From DASRHY01 sp035650275 (lineage in GTDB: Bacteria > Actinomycetota > Actinomycetes > Propionibacteriales > Kribbellaceae): 64,000 bases of DNA. The notes under the pieces were generated by a model. The model did not search any database, was not told the origin of the DNA, and worked only from the letters and a program-made list of their open reading frames with translations. The stretch spans positions 1-64,000 of the forward strand of contig DASRHY010000160.1 of the NCBI GenBank assembly GCA_035650275.1, written 5' to 3'. Positions 50,140 to 59,619 of the stretch are shown piece by piece (positions within the stretch are counted from its first letter, which is position 1; each line of letters starts with the position of its first letter). A program made the translations under genes and the position numbers.

Positions 50140-53100
50140 ATGCCTTCCGTCATCGCGCGCCGGCTTGCACGGCGTACCACTGCCGTCCTCGCCGTCATCG
50201 CCGCCACCGCCACCGGACTGGTCGCGGCACCGCTGGCACCCGCGGCCGCCGCGGACCGGGTGGTCACGGTCGCCGGGTCGCTGCAGTCCGAGCTGGGCTG
50301 CCCGGCCGACTGGCAGCCGTCCTGCACCGCGTCCGAGCTGCCGCTGGTCAGCGGCACGACGTACCGGCGGGACTTCACCGTGCCGGCCGGCAGCTACGAG
50401 CTGAAGGTGACGATCAACGGGTCGTGGGACGAGAACTACGGCGCGGACGGTGTGCGCGACGGCGCGAACATCCCGCTGCGGGTGGCCGGGCCGGCGCGGC
50501 TGCGGTTCACGTACGACGACAGCACCCACCGAGTCTCGTTCACCCCGCTGGACGTGGCGGGCGACGCGGTCACGGCCGCGGACCGGGCCCTGGCGTCGCC
50601 GAGCCTGCGCAACGACCTGACCCGGGAGCGGTTCTACTTCGTGATGGCGGACCGGTTCGCGAACGGCAACCCGGCGAACGACCAGGGCGGCCTGACCGGC
50701 GGCCGATCGGTGACCGGGTTCGACCCGGCCGACAAGGGCTACTACCACGGTGGTGACCTGGCCGGGATCATCGCCGAGCTGGACTACATCAAGTCGCTCG
50801 GGACGACGTCGATCTGGCTGACGCCGTCGTTCAAGAACCGGCCCGTGCAGGGCACCGGCGTGAACGAGAGCGCCGGGTACCACGGGTACTGGATCACCGA
50901 CTTCACCCAGATCGACCCGCACCTGGGCACGAACGCGGACATGACCCGGCTGATCGACCTGGCGCACGGCAAGGGCATGAAGGTCTTCTTCGACATCATC
51001 ACGAACCACACCGCGGACGTGATCGACTACACCGAGGGCCAGTACTCCTACATCAGCAAGGAGGCCGAGCCGTACAAGGATGCCCAGGGCAACGTCTTCG
51101 ACGACAAGCAGTACGCCGGCGGCACGACCTTCCCGCCGCTCGACCCCGCGACGTCGTTCCCGTACACGCCGGTCTTCCGCACGCCGGCGGACGCGACCGT
51201 GAAGGTGCCGGCCTGGCTGAACGACCGGACCGCCTACCACAACCGCGGTGACTCGACGTTCGCCGGAGAGTCCAGCGAGTACGGCGACTTCATCGGGCTG
51301 GACGACCTGTTCACCGAGCAGCCGCGGGTGCTCGACGGGATGATCGACGTCTACAAGACCTGGGCCACGATGGGCATCGACGGCTTCCGGATCGACACCG
51401 TGAAGCACGTCAACCTGGAGTTCTGGCAGAAGTTCTCCCCAGCGGTGCTGCAGGCCGCGAAGCAGTCCGGCAAGGACGACTTCTTCATGTTCGGCGAGGT
51501 CTTCGACGCCGACCCGCGGTTGATGTCGACGTACACCACCAAGGGCGCACTGCAGGCCACCCTGGACTTCGGCTTCCAGGCGAACGCGACCGCGTTCGCG
51601 CAGGGCAAGCCGACCGCGCAGCTGCGCGACTTCTTCACCGGCGACGACTACTACACCGACGCCGACTCGAACGCGTACCAGCTCCCCACGTTCCTGGGGA
51701 ACCACGACATGGGCCGGATCGGCACCTTCCTGAACCTGCCCGGTACGTCGGACACCGAGCTGCTCGCCCGGGACAAGCTGGCGCACTCGCTGATGTACCT
51801 GACCCGCGGCCAGCCGGTGGTCTACTACGGCGACGAGCAGGGCTTCACCGGCGCCGGCGGCGACAAGGATGCCCGGCAGGACATGTTCGCCACCCAGACC
51901 ACCGAGTACACCGACGACGAGATCGTCGACGGCCAGGGCGGCACGATCGGCAGCCGGGACCGGTACGACACGAACGCGCCGATGTTCCAGCACATCGCCA
52001 CGATGCAGAAGCTCCGCGCCCAGCACCCGGCACTCGCCGACGGCGCGCAGATCCACCGGTACTCCTCCAACGGCGCCGGGCTGTACGCCTTCAGCCGGGT
52101 CGGGCGGGACCGGACCGAGTACCTGGTGGTCGCGAACAACAGCACCGCGACCAAGTCGGCGAACCTGGCGACGTTCATGAGCAACAGCAGGTTCAGGCCG
52201 GTGTACGGCGCGTCCCGGTCGCTCGACACCGACCGGGAGGGCCGGGTCACCGTGTCGGTGCCGGCCACCTCGGTGGCGGTCTACCAGGCGACCAGCCCGC
52301 TGAAGCACCGCAACGACGCCCCTGACGTCTTCTTCAGCGCCCCGTCCGCGGGCGGCACGGTCGGTGGCCGGGCCGAGATCTCGGCCGCGGTCCCGGAGAA
52401 CGCGTTCAGCACCGTGACATTCGGGTACCGCGAGGTCGGCACCTCCGCCTGGCACCGGCTGGGCGCGGACGACAACGCGCCGTACCGGGTCTTCCACGAC
52501 GTGACCGGGCTGCCGAAGGGCACCTTGGTCGAGTACCGCGCGGTCCTGAAGGATGCCTCCGGCAACTACTCGGTGGACGGCTCGTACGGCGTGGTCGGCG
52601 ACGCGCCGGCATCTGGCGGCGGCGGTGGCGGGACCGGGCCGGTGGTCCAGCCGGACTTCGTCAGCGTGCCGGGCGACCACAACTCCGAGATGGGCTGCAC
52701 AGGCGACTGGCAGCCGGACTGCGACCAGGCTCAGCTGGCGCTCGACCCGGACGACCAGGTGTGGAAGCGCACGTACACGATCCCGGCGGCCGACCACGCC
52801 TATAAGGCCGCGATCAACAAGTCCTGGGACGAGAACTACGGCGCCGGCGGGAATCCGAACGGCGCGAACATCCCGTACACCGCACCGGCCGGACCGGTGA
52901 CGTTCTACTACGAGCACGGCCGGCACTTCGTGACGTCCGACGCGGAGGGACCGATCATCACGGTGCCCGGATCCCTGCAGTCCGAGCTGGGCTGCCCCGC
53001 GGACTGGACACCGGACTGCATGCTGCCCTGGCTGACGGACCCGGACGGCGACGATACGTTCACCTGGTCCACCAGTCAGATTCCCGCGGGGAGCTATGAG

Positions 53101-55902
53101 GTCAAGGTCACGCACGGTCTGTCGTGGGACGAGAACTACGGCGCCGGCGGTGCGCCGAACGGCGGCAACATCGCGGTCCAGATCCCCGAGAACGACCTCG
53201 TCGTCACCTTCTCGTACATCCTGGAGTCGCACGTGCTGACCGTGACCACGTCGCGGCCGGGCGCGCAGCCGGACCTGACCAAGCAGAAGGCGTACTGGGT
53301 CGCGAAGGACCTGATCGCCTACCCCGCCGGACCGGTGCCGGAGCAACGGCGCTGGCGGCTGCACTGGTCGCCGACCGGTGACCTCGCGGTCGACGCCGAC
53401 GACATCGGCGGCTCGTCCGCGGGCCTGTCCTACGACCCCGACGGGTTGCCGGCCTCGGTGTTGGAGAAGTTCCCGCACCTGGCGGGCTACACCGCGCTCA
53501 GGCTGGACAAGGACACCGCTCGCGACGCCGGGGAGATCCTCACCGGGCAGGTCGCGCTGGCCCAGTACGACGACGTCGGCCGGCTCACCGACGCGACCGG
53601 GCTGCAGATCCCGGGCGTGCTCGACGACCTGTACGGCGACGCGGCCGCGCGCGACTACGGGGTGAGCTGGCGCGGCGGCGCACCGTCGTACCGGCTCTGG
53701 GCACCGACCGCGCAACGCGCCGCACTGCTGGTCTGGCCGGACGGCACGGCAGGGGCACCGGAACGCGTGTCGTTGCGCAGGGCAATGGATGGCTCCTGGT
53801 CGTACGACGGGAAGAAGTCCTGGCGCGACAAGCCGTACCGCTTCGAGGTTGTGGTGTTCGCGCCGTCGACCGGGCAGGTCGAGACGAACCAGGTCACCGA
53901 TCCGTACTCGGTCGCCCTCACCACCGACTCGACGCACTCGGTCGCGGTCGACCTGGACGACCCGGCCGGCAAGCCCGCCCTGTGGCGGAACACGCCGGCG
54001 CCGACGCTGCCCCGGTCGGTCGACACCACGGTCTACGAGCTGCACGTGCGGGACTTCTCGGTCAACGACAGCACGGTGCCGGCCGCGCATCGCGGCAGCT
54101 ACCTGGCGTTCGCCGACGAGGGCGACGGCACGAAGCATCTGCGGGCGCTGGCATCGGCGGGCCTCAACACCGTGCACCTGCTGCCCACGTTCGACATCGC
54201 CTCGATCCCGGAGGACCCGGCGACGCAGCAGCAGCCGGACTGCGACCTGTCGTCGTACGGGCCTGCCGCGGAGGACCAGCAGGCCTGTGTCACCGCGGTG
54301 GCCGCCAAGGACGCGTTCAACTGGGGCTACGACCCGTGGCACTGGCTGGCGCCGGAGGGCTCGTATGCGACCCAGCGGGACGGGCTGCCCCGGGTGGCCG
54401 AGTTCCGCACCATGGTCGGCGGGCTGCACAGGTCCGGCCTGCGGGTGGTTCTCGACCAGGTCTACAACCACACGCCATCGGCCGGGCAGGCGCCGACCTC
54501 GGTGCTCGACAAGATTGTGCCCGGGTACTACCAGCGGCTGAACGCGACCGGTGGTGTGGAGACCTCGACGTGCTGCAGCAACATCGCCACCGAGCACGCC
54601 ATGGCCGAGAAGATCATGGTCGACTCGACCGTGCACTGGGCCCGCAACTACCGGGTCGACGGGTTCCGGTTCGACCTGATGGGCCACCACAGCAAGGCGA
54701 ACATGCTCAACGTGCGCGCCGCCCTGGACAAGCTGACCCTGGCGAAGGACGGCGTGGACGGCAAGCAGATCTACGTGTACGGCGAGGGCTGGAACTTCGG
54801 CGAGGTCGCGAACGACGCCCGGTTCGTCCAGGCCCGGCAGGGCAACCTGGGCGGCACCGGCATCGGGACGTTCTCCGACCGGCTGCGGGACGCGGTCCGC
54901 GGCGGTGGCCCGTTCGACGAGGACCCGCGGATCCAGGGCTTCGGCTCCGGTGGCGCGACCGACCCGAACGGCGCACCGGTGAACGGCTCCCCCGCGGACC
55001 AGGCCAAGCGTCTCGCGCACAACACCGACCTGGTCCAGCTCGGCCTGGCCGGCAACCTGCGCGCCTTCACCTTCACGTCCGCCGAGACCGGTTCGGCCGT
55101 CCGCGGCGACCAGGTCGACTACAACGGCTCCCCCGCCGGGTACGCCGACCAGCCGGACGAGATCATCACCTACGTCGACGCCCACGACAACGAGACGCTG
55201 TTCGACGCGCTGACGTACAAGCTGCCGCAGTCGATGCCGATGGCGGACCGGGTCCGGATGAACACCTTGTCGCTGGCAACGACCGCGCTGTCGCAGACGC
55301 CGTCGTTCTGGCACGCGGGCGCGGACCTGCTGCGGAGCAAGTCGCTGGACCGGAACTCCTACGACTCCGGAGACTGGTTCAACACGCTGAGCTGGACCGG
55401 TGCGGACAACGGGTTCGGCCACGGCCTGCCACCGAAGCCGGACAACGAGGCCAAGTGGGGCTTCATGCGACCGCTGCTCGCCGACCCGGCCCTGAAGCCG
55501 TCGGCCGCGCAGGTCGCGACCGCGTCGGCAGCCGCGCAGGACCTGCTCGAGCTGCGGTTCTCGACACCTCTGTTCCGGCTCGGGTCGGCGGGGCTGATCC
55601 AGCAGAAGGTGTCGTTCCCGCTCAGCGGTACGGCGGCGGCCACGCCGGGCGTGATCGTGATGCGGATCGACGACACCGCCGGACCGGACGTCGACCCGCG
55701 GCTGCGTGGCGCGCTGGTGGTCTTCAACGCGACCGGCTCGCCGGTCACGCAGTCGGTGCCGGCCCTCGCCGGCCAGTCACTGGAACTCTCCCCCATCCAG
55801 GCACAGGGCAGTGACCCGGTGGTGAAGCAGACCAGCTGGTCGACCTCCGGCGGTACGGCCACCGTGCCGGCCCGGACCGTCGCGGTCCTCCTGCACCGCT
55901 AG
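50140..55902 (+). CDS. Secreted alpha-amylase/pullulanase fusion (GH13) with three X25 starch-binding modules
   Basis: A 1920-residue exported enzyme acting on alpha-1,4 and alpha-1,6 bonds of starch-like glucans. Signal peptide 1-38. X25 starch-binding module about 41-140. First GH13 catalytic domain about 150-720, with FRIDTVKHVN (Asp419), FGEVFDAD (Glu453) and GNHDMGRIG (Asp523). An Fn3-like domain and Gly linker reach 830. Two more X25 modules lie at about 840-935 and 939-1040; all three share WDENYG and a paired-Cys segment. A pullulanase N-domain and CBM48-like region precede the second catalytic domain about 1300-1790 (FRFDLMGHH Asp1512, GEGWNFGE Glu1549, DAHDNETLF Asp1683) and a C-terminal beta domain. 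RBS GGGGAGGGA precedes the start. The stop overlaps the converging M50-like gene by 4 bases. Confidence 0.96.
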   Translation: MPSVIARRLARRTTAVLAVIAATATGLVAAPLAPAAAADRVVTVAGSLQSELGCPADWQPSCTASELPLVSGTTYRRDFTVPAGSYELKVTINGSWDENYGADGVRDGANIPLRVAGPARLRFTYDDSTHRVSFTPLDVAGDAVTAADRALASPSLRNDLTRERFYFVMADRFANGNPANDQGGLTGGRSVTGFDPADKGYYHGGDLAGIIAELDYIKSLGTTSIWLTPSFKNRPVQGTGVNESAGYHGYWITDFTQIDPHLGTNADMTRLIDLAHGKGMKVFFDIITNHTADVIDYTEGQYSYISKEAEPYKDAQGNVFDDKQYAGGTTFPPLDPATSFPYTPVFRTPADATVKVPAWLNDRTAYHNRGDSTFAGESSEYGDFIGLDDLFTEQPRVLDGMIDVYKTWATMGIDGFRIDTVKHVNLEFWQKFSPAVLQAAKQSGKDDFFMFGEVFDADPRLMSTYTTKGALQATLDFGFQANATAFAQGKPTAQLRDFFTGDDYYTDADSNAYQLPTFLGNHDMGRIGTFLNLPGTSDTELLARDKLAHSLMYLTRGQPVVYYGDEQGFTGAGGDKDARQDMFATQTTEYTDDEIVDGQGGTIGSRDRYDTNAPMFQHIATMQKLRAQHPALADGAQIHRYSSNGAGLYAFSRVGRDRTEYLVVANNSTATKSANLATFMSNSRFRPVYGASRSLDTDREGRVTVSVPATSVAVYQATSPLKHRNDAPDVFFSAPSAGGTVGGRAEISAAVPENAFSTVTFGYREVGTSAWHRLGADDNAPYRVFHDVTGLPKGTLVEYRAVLKDASGNYSVDGSYGVVGDAPASGGGGGGTGPVVQPDFVSVPGDHNSEMGCTGDWQPDCDQAQLALDPDDQVWKRTYTIPAADHAYKAAINKSWDENYGAGGNPNGANIPYTAPAGPVTFYYEHGRHFVTSDAEGPIITVPGSLQSELGCPADWTPDCMLPWLTDPDGDDTFTWSTSQIPAGSYEVKVTHGLSWDENYGAGGAPNGGNIAVQIPENDLVVTFSYILESHVLTVTTSRPGAQPDLTKQKAYWVAKDLIAYPAGPVPEQRRWRLHWSPTGDLAVDADDIGGSSAGLSYDPDGLPASVLEKFPHLAGYTALRLDKDTARDAGEILTGQVALAQYDDVGRLTDATGLQIPGVLDDLYGDAAARDYGVSWRGGAPSYRLWAPTAQRAALLVWPDGTAGAPERVSLRRAMDGSWSYDGKKSWRDKPYRFEVVVFAPSTGQVETNQVTDPYSVALTTDSTHSVAVDLDDPAGKPALWRNTPAPTLPRSVDTTVYELHVRDFSVNDSTVPAAHRGSYLAFADEGDGTKHLRALASAGLNTVHLLPTFDIASIPEDPATQQQPDCDLSSYGPAAEDQQACVTAVAAKDAFNWGYDPWHWLAPEGSYATQRDGLPRVAEFRTMVGGLHRSGLRVVLDQVYNHTPSAGQAPTSVLDKIVPGYYQRLNATGGVETSTCCSNIATEHAMAEKIMVDSTVHWARNYRVDGFRFDLMGHHSKANMLNVRAALDKLTLAKDGVDGKQIYVYGEGWNFGEVANDARFVQARQGNLGGTGIGTFSDRLRDAVRGGGPFDEDPRIQGFGSGGATDPNGAPVNGSPADQAKRLAHNTDLVQLGLAGNLRAFTFTSAETGSAVRGDQVDYNGSPAGYADQPDEIITYVDAHDNETLFDALTYKLPQSMPMADRVRMNTLSLATTALSQTPSFWHAGADLLRSKSLDRNSYDSGDWFNTLSWTGADNGFGHGLPPKPDNEAKWGFMRPLLADPALKPSAAQVATASAAAQDLLELRFSTPLFRLGSAGLIQQKVSFPLSGTAAATPGVIVMRIDDTAGPDVDPRLRGALVVFNATGSPVTQSVPALAGQSLELSPIQAQGSDPVVKQTSWSTSGGTATVPARTVAVLLHR

Positions 55903-56591
55903 ATCGCCAGCCAGATCCCGAGGCCGAGACAGCCGAGGGTGACCAGACCGAACAGCGCGACCCACAGCACAGCCGGCACGCCGGTGAGCCGGCTGAGCTG
56001 GTCCGCGTCGGAGCCGCGGCCCCGCCCGCCGCGGCGTGATCGCCGCAGCTCGGCCACCGCCCGCGGAGCGGCCAGCAGCAGGAACGAGGTGAGGAGGTAG
56101 GCGAAGGCCGACTGCCACTGCGGCGACGCCCACCAGGACACCGCGAACACGACGCCACCGAACAGCAGTACGGACCACAGACCGAAGAGGTTGCGGATCT
56201 GGAGCAGGAGCAGGACCAGCGCCAGCAGCAGTCCCCAGAGCAGCGCGACGGCATACCCGAGACTCAGCACGTACGCCGCCGCGAGGCCGAACAGGGCCGG
56301 ACCGGGATATCCCGCCAGCAAGGTGGCCACCATGCCCGGGCCGTCCGGGCGGCCCCGGGACACGGTCAGGCCGGAGGTGTCCGAGTGCAGCCGGATGCCG
56401 GCGAGCTTCCGGCCGGATACGGCCGCCACCAGGCCGTGCGCACCCTCGTGGGCGATCGTGACCACCTGCCGGGTGTGACGCCACAACGGTCGCCACCCGA
56501 CCAGCACCAGCGCCACGGCGGCACAGATCACAACCGTCCGCAGCGGCGGTGCGGGCTGGGCGGTGGTGATCGCGTCCCAGACCTCGTTCAT
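55899..56591 (-). CDS. M50-family-like integral membrane metallopeptidase
   Basis: A 230-residue membrane protein. VVTIAHEGAHGLVAAVSGRK carries a HExxH motif between membrane segments, as in site-2-type (M50/M50B) proteases. A later Asp expected by the family is not clearly visible, so catalysis is less certain. Hydrophobic segments at about 20-36, 90-115, 117-137, 145-165 and near the C-terminus (LWVALFGLVTLGCLGLGIWL) frame an Arg/Gly-rich cytoplasmic loop. The start is ATG 56591; the open frame to 56678 runs into the divergent gene. Its end overlaps the pullulanase stop by 4 bases. Substrate unknown. Confidence 0.8.
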   Translation of the reverse strand: MNEVWDAITTAQPAPPLRTVVICAAVALVLVGWRPLWRHTRQVVTIAHEGAHGLVAAVSGRKLAGIRLHSDTSGLTVSRGRPDGPGMVATLLAGYPGPALFGLAAAYVLSLGYAVALLWGLLLALVLLLLQIRNLFGLWSVLLFGGVVFAVSWWASPQWQSAFAYLLTSFLLLAAPRAVAELRRSRRGGRGRGSDADQLSRLTGVPAVLWVALFGLVTLGCLGLGIWLAI

Positions 56592-56653
56592 CGGGACATC
56601 CTGCCAGTCCGCTCCGTGAGATGACCCAGGCGTGACGACGTAGGGTTGCGCAG

Positions 56654-58066
56654 GTGACGAGTCTTCCGCGGAGTACACCCGAGGAGCAGGGCGTCAGCTC
56701 TGCTGCCCTGCTGGACCTGCTCGAGAGGTTGGATGCCTCCCACTTGGAGCTGCACAGCCTGATGGTGGTGCGGCACGGCCACGTGATCGCCGAGGGCTGG
56801 TGGTCGCCGTACCGCGCCGAGCTGCCGCACCAGCTGTACTCGGTGTCCAAGAGCTTCACCTCGATGGCGGTCGGCCTGGTGGTTGCCGAGGGCAAGTTAT
56901 CGGTCGACGACCAGGTGATCTCCTTCTTCCCCGACCATCTGCCGGCCGACCTGAGCGACAACCTGGCCGCGATGCGGGTCCGGCACCTGCTCACGATGAC
57001 CACGGGGCACGCCGAGGAGCCGCCGACGTTGCGCGGCCGCACCGACAGCTGGCTGAAGGCGTTCTTCGCGGTACCGGTCGAGAAGGAGCCGGGTACGCAC
57101 TTCGTGTACAACACCCCAGCGACCTATGTGCTGTCCGCGATCGTGCAGCAGCTGACCGGCGAGACGGTGATGGACTACCTGCGGCCACGCCTGTTCGATC
57201 CGCTCGGCATGACCGAGGCGACCTGGCCCGCCTCGCCCGAGGGCATCACACTCGGCGGCTTCGGGCTGAGCCTGACCACCGAGAGCCTGGCTCGGTTCGG
57301 CCAGTTCCTGCTGGACCAGGGCAGGTACGACGGCCGGCAGCTGGTGCCCGCCGACTGGGTCGCCGCCGCCACCAGCCGGCAGGTGCCGAACGACAACCAG
57401 GACAACCCGGACTGGAAGCGGGGCTACGGCTACCAGTTCTGGCGCAGCCGGCACGGGTACCGCGCCGACGGCGCGTTCTGCCAGTTCTGCCTGGTGTTCC
57501 CGGAAGCGGACGGGTACGTGGTCACCACCGCGGCGACCACCGACATGCAGGACCTGCTGGACATCATCTGGGCCACCGTCCCGGACGCGCTGATGGGCGA
57601 AGCGCCGCTGCCCGCCGACGAGCAGGCGGCGGAAGGCCTCCACACGCGATTGGCGCAGCTCGACCTGCCCGCTCCGCCCGGGTCCGGCGCGACGCCGCCG
57701 CAGCTGGCCGGCCGGACATATGCCATCGAGACGATGGCGGGCAACGGGCTGAGCAGGCTCACCTTCGGGCCGGACGGGGTGACCGCCCGGCTCGGTGTCG
57801 ACGGCAGGTCGGCCGACGTCGTCTGCGGTCAGGGCGAGTGGCGGGTGCAGAGCACCGACCTGGGCTGGGACCACGGCGAGGTCGCGGCCAGCGGGGTCTG
57901 GGACGGTGACCGGTACGTGCTGACCGTGCGGTTCATCGGTACACCGTTCTGCTACACGTTCGCCTGCCGGTTCGACGGCGACCGGGCCGAGGTCGACGGC
58001 TCGGTGAACGTGGTGATCGGCCTGATGCAGCAGTCGTTCCAGCAGACCGGCCGGCTCGCCCAGTAG
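56654..58066 (+). CDS. Serine hydrolase, beta-lactamase family (cytoplasmic)
   Basis: A 470-residue protein without a signal peptide. LYSVSKSFTSMAVGL holds the S-x-x-K pair (Ser63, Lys66) and HFVYNTPATYVLSAIV the tyrosine motif (Tyr152). LGMTEATWPASPEG and GYGYQFWRSRHGYRADG complete the class C beta-lactamase/esterase pattern. The C-terminal 120 residues form an additional beta domain (FIGTPFCYTFACRFDGD), common in esterase EstB-like and 6-aminohexanoate-dimer-hydrolase-like proteins. It starts with GTG 56654, divergent from the M50-like gene by 62 bases. A perfect 12-base hairpin encloses its stop codon. Confidence 0.9.
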   Translation: MTSLPRSTPEEQGVSSAALLDLLERLDASHLELHSLMVVRHGHVIAEGWWSPYRAELPHQLYSVSKSFTSMAVGLVVAEGKLSVDDQVISFFPDHLPADLSDNLAAMRVRHLLTMTTGHAEEPPTLRGRTDSWLKAFFAVPVEKEPGTHFVYNTPATYVLSAIVQQLTGETVMDYLRPRLFDPLGMTEATWPASPEGITLGGFGLSLTTESLARFGQFLLDQGRYDGRQLVPADWVAAATSRQVPNDNQDNPDWKRGYGYQFWRSRHGYRADGAFCQFCLVFPEADGYVVTTAATTDMQDLLDIIWATVPDALMGEAPLPADEQAAEGLHTRLAQLDLPAPPGSGATPPQLAGRTYAIETMAGNGLSRLTFGPDGVTARLGVDGRSADVVCGQGEWRVQSTDLGWDHGEVAASGVWDGDRYVLTVRFIGTPFCYTFACRFDGDRAEVDGSVNVVIGLMQQSFQQTGRLAQ

Positions 58067-58080
58067 GCGGCGAGCCGGCC
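58049..58080. terminator. Terminator hairpin that contains the serine hydrolase stop codon
   Basis: GGCCGGCTCGCC at 58049-58060 pairs perfectly with GGCGAGCCGGCC at 58069-58080. The loop CAGTAGGC contains the TAG stop. It sits between two converging genes, so it may stop transcription from both sides. The left arm is coding sequence. Confidence 0.75.
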
Positions 58081-58090
58081 GCGGCGTGGA

Positions 58091-58957
58091 TCAGTAGACG
58101 GTTACGCCGTAGTTGTTCGCCGCCTCGGGGACCGGCTGGTAGAAGGTCGTGCCGCCCGACCTGCAGTTACCACTGCCGCCGGAGGTCAGGCCGAGGGCCT
58201 TCGTGCCGTCGTACAACGGGCCACCGGAGTCGCCGGGTTCAGCGCAGACATTGGTCTGGATCATTCCACGGACGGTGCCGCCGCCTTGGTAGCGGACGGT
58301 GACGTTGAGCGCGGTGACGGTGCCACTGTGGGTTCCGGTCGTCGAGCCGGTGCGCTTGACGGACTCCCCGACGAAGGCGTTCGCGGCCGTGAAGCCGCCC
58401 GGGTGGCTGAGTGAGGTGTTGTCGTAGCGCACGAGCGCGTAGTCATTGCCCGGGAAGCTGTAGCCGGCCGTCGCGCCGATCAGGGACGTGTGGCTGGAGT
58501 TGGTGTACCACGTCTTGGCCAACTTCCCGCAGTGTCCGGCCGTGAGCAGGTAGTAGGTGCTGCCCTGCACGACGTTGAATCCGAGCGAGCACCGGTACTG
58601 ACCTCCGTAGATGGCATCGCCGGCTGCCAGCAGCGGGCTGAAGACGCCGGTCGTGCGGTTGACCTGGATCGCGCCGGCGCCCGCGCTTCGCTTGATCGAG
58701 GCGACCTCGGCGGTAGAGACAGTCCTGTCGGCGGTGACGACGACGCGGTTGGATCCCGCGTCCACATACCAGGCGATGCCGCCCACACCTGAGCGTTCCA
58801 CCGCGGCGCTGACGGCCGAGAGCTGGCGCGCATCGACCTCCTGCACCGGCGCCGCCTGGGCGGCGGGCATCGCGTACGCGAAAGCGCACACCACGCTGAG
58901 CGTGGCGGCCACGAGCCGGGCGGTCCGGGCCCGCACGGCTGAGCGTTCGATCCTCAC
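58091..58957 (-). CDS. Secreted S1-family serine protease (streptogrisin/alpha-lytic type)
   Basis: A 288-residue exported chymotrypsin-like protease. A signal peptide (about 1-36, MPAAQAAP) is followed by a short propeptide region and the catalytic domain. LLTAGHCGKL gives His142, PGNDYALVRY Asp172 and EPGDSGGPLYDG Ser244. Cysteines at 123/143 and around 238/265 are positioned for the disulfides of streptogrisins. The pro-region is shorter than in most alpha-lytic proteases. The start is GTG 58957 with AGGAGAAG close upstream. It converges on the serine hydrolase gene. Confidence 0.94.
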   Translation of the reverse strand: MRIERSAVRARTARLVAATLSVVCAFAYAMPAAQAAPVQEVDARQLSAVSAAVERSGVGGIAWYVDAGSNRVVVTADRTVSTAEVASIKRSAGAGAIQVNRTTGVFSPLLAAGDAIYGGQYRCSLGFNVVQGSTYYLLTAGHCGKLAKTWYTNSSHTSLIGATAGYSFPGNDYALVRYDNTSLSHPGGFTAANAFVGESVKRTGSTTGTHSGTVTALNVTVRYQGGGTVRGMIQTNVCAEPGDSGGPLYDGTKALGLTSGGSGNCRSGGTTFYQPVPEAANNYGVTVY

Positions 58958-59141
58958 AGGCTTCTCCTCTGGTGTGATTAGGGACCTGACTGGGCGGGAT
59001 CCCGATCAGTGTTACCCGAGACAGCGACGCGTCGTAGTCGTCTCGTCACCGGCTGACAAATCAGCAGTATCGGTGCCTCCCACCGCGCCTGCAAGGCTTC
59101 GGGAACGGACGGTCGGGTCACCGTCGACTCGACCGGACCGG

Positions 59142-59510
59142 CTACAGGGCCGCCAGACGCCCGGCGGCGACGAACGCGCAGACGACCAGGATGCCGAGGT
59201 TCGCCGCCACCGTGCGCGGCTCGCGCAGCGACGCGTGCGACACAGCGGCGCCGTACATCACCACGCCGAGTCCGATCGCGGCCGCGGGTGTCAGCACCCG
59301 GTAGGTGTCCAGCACCCACGGCAGCACCAGCCCGGCGACACCGAACAGCTCGAGGATCGCGGTCATCCGCACCACCGGCATCTGGAACGGTGCGATCCCG
59401 GTCTGTCCAGTCGCCAGCAACCGCTCCCGCGACATCGTCGACTTCGCCACACCGGACACCACGAACACCACGCCGAGCACCCCGGTCGCGATCCACAGTG
59501 CGAGGTCCAT
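59142..59510 (-). CDS. DoxX-family membrane protein
   Basis: A 122-residue protein with four hydrophobic segments: ALWIATGVLGVVFVVSGVAK, MPVVRMTAILELFGVAGLVL, LTPAAAIGLGVVMYGAAVSH and LGILVVCAFVAAGRLAAL. This pattern and the SGVAK after the first segment match DoxX-like proteins, which are often linked to redox stress. The start at 59510 is favoured because GGAGAGGAG lies 6 bases upstream; an ATG two codons earlier also exists. It stands alone between the protease and the LysR regulator. Confidence 0.82.
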   Translation of the reverse strand: MDLALWIATGVLGVVFVVSGVAKSTMSRERLLATGQTGIAPFQMPVVRMTAILELFGVAGLVLPWVLDTYRVLTPAAAIGLGVVMYGAAVSHASLREPRTVAANLGILVVCAFVAAGRLAAL

Positions 59511-59619
59511 CAGCATCTCCTCTCCGAGTGGGAAACGCACTCTGAGACGAGACGGCGACTCGCGCTGTGACAGCAGCGATGATCAGTGCCGACGTTGGTG
59601 TGGAGCGCCGTCGGCCCGG

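Noticed and set aside
49330..55422. A 2030-codon open frame on the minus strand, opposite the amylase-pullulanase gene
   Set aside because: It is low in hydrophobic order, very rich in Arg, Val, Gly and His, has no domain, and lies opposite a gene with clear catalytic motifs. In GC-rich DNA the strand opposite a gene often lacks stops in this frame.
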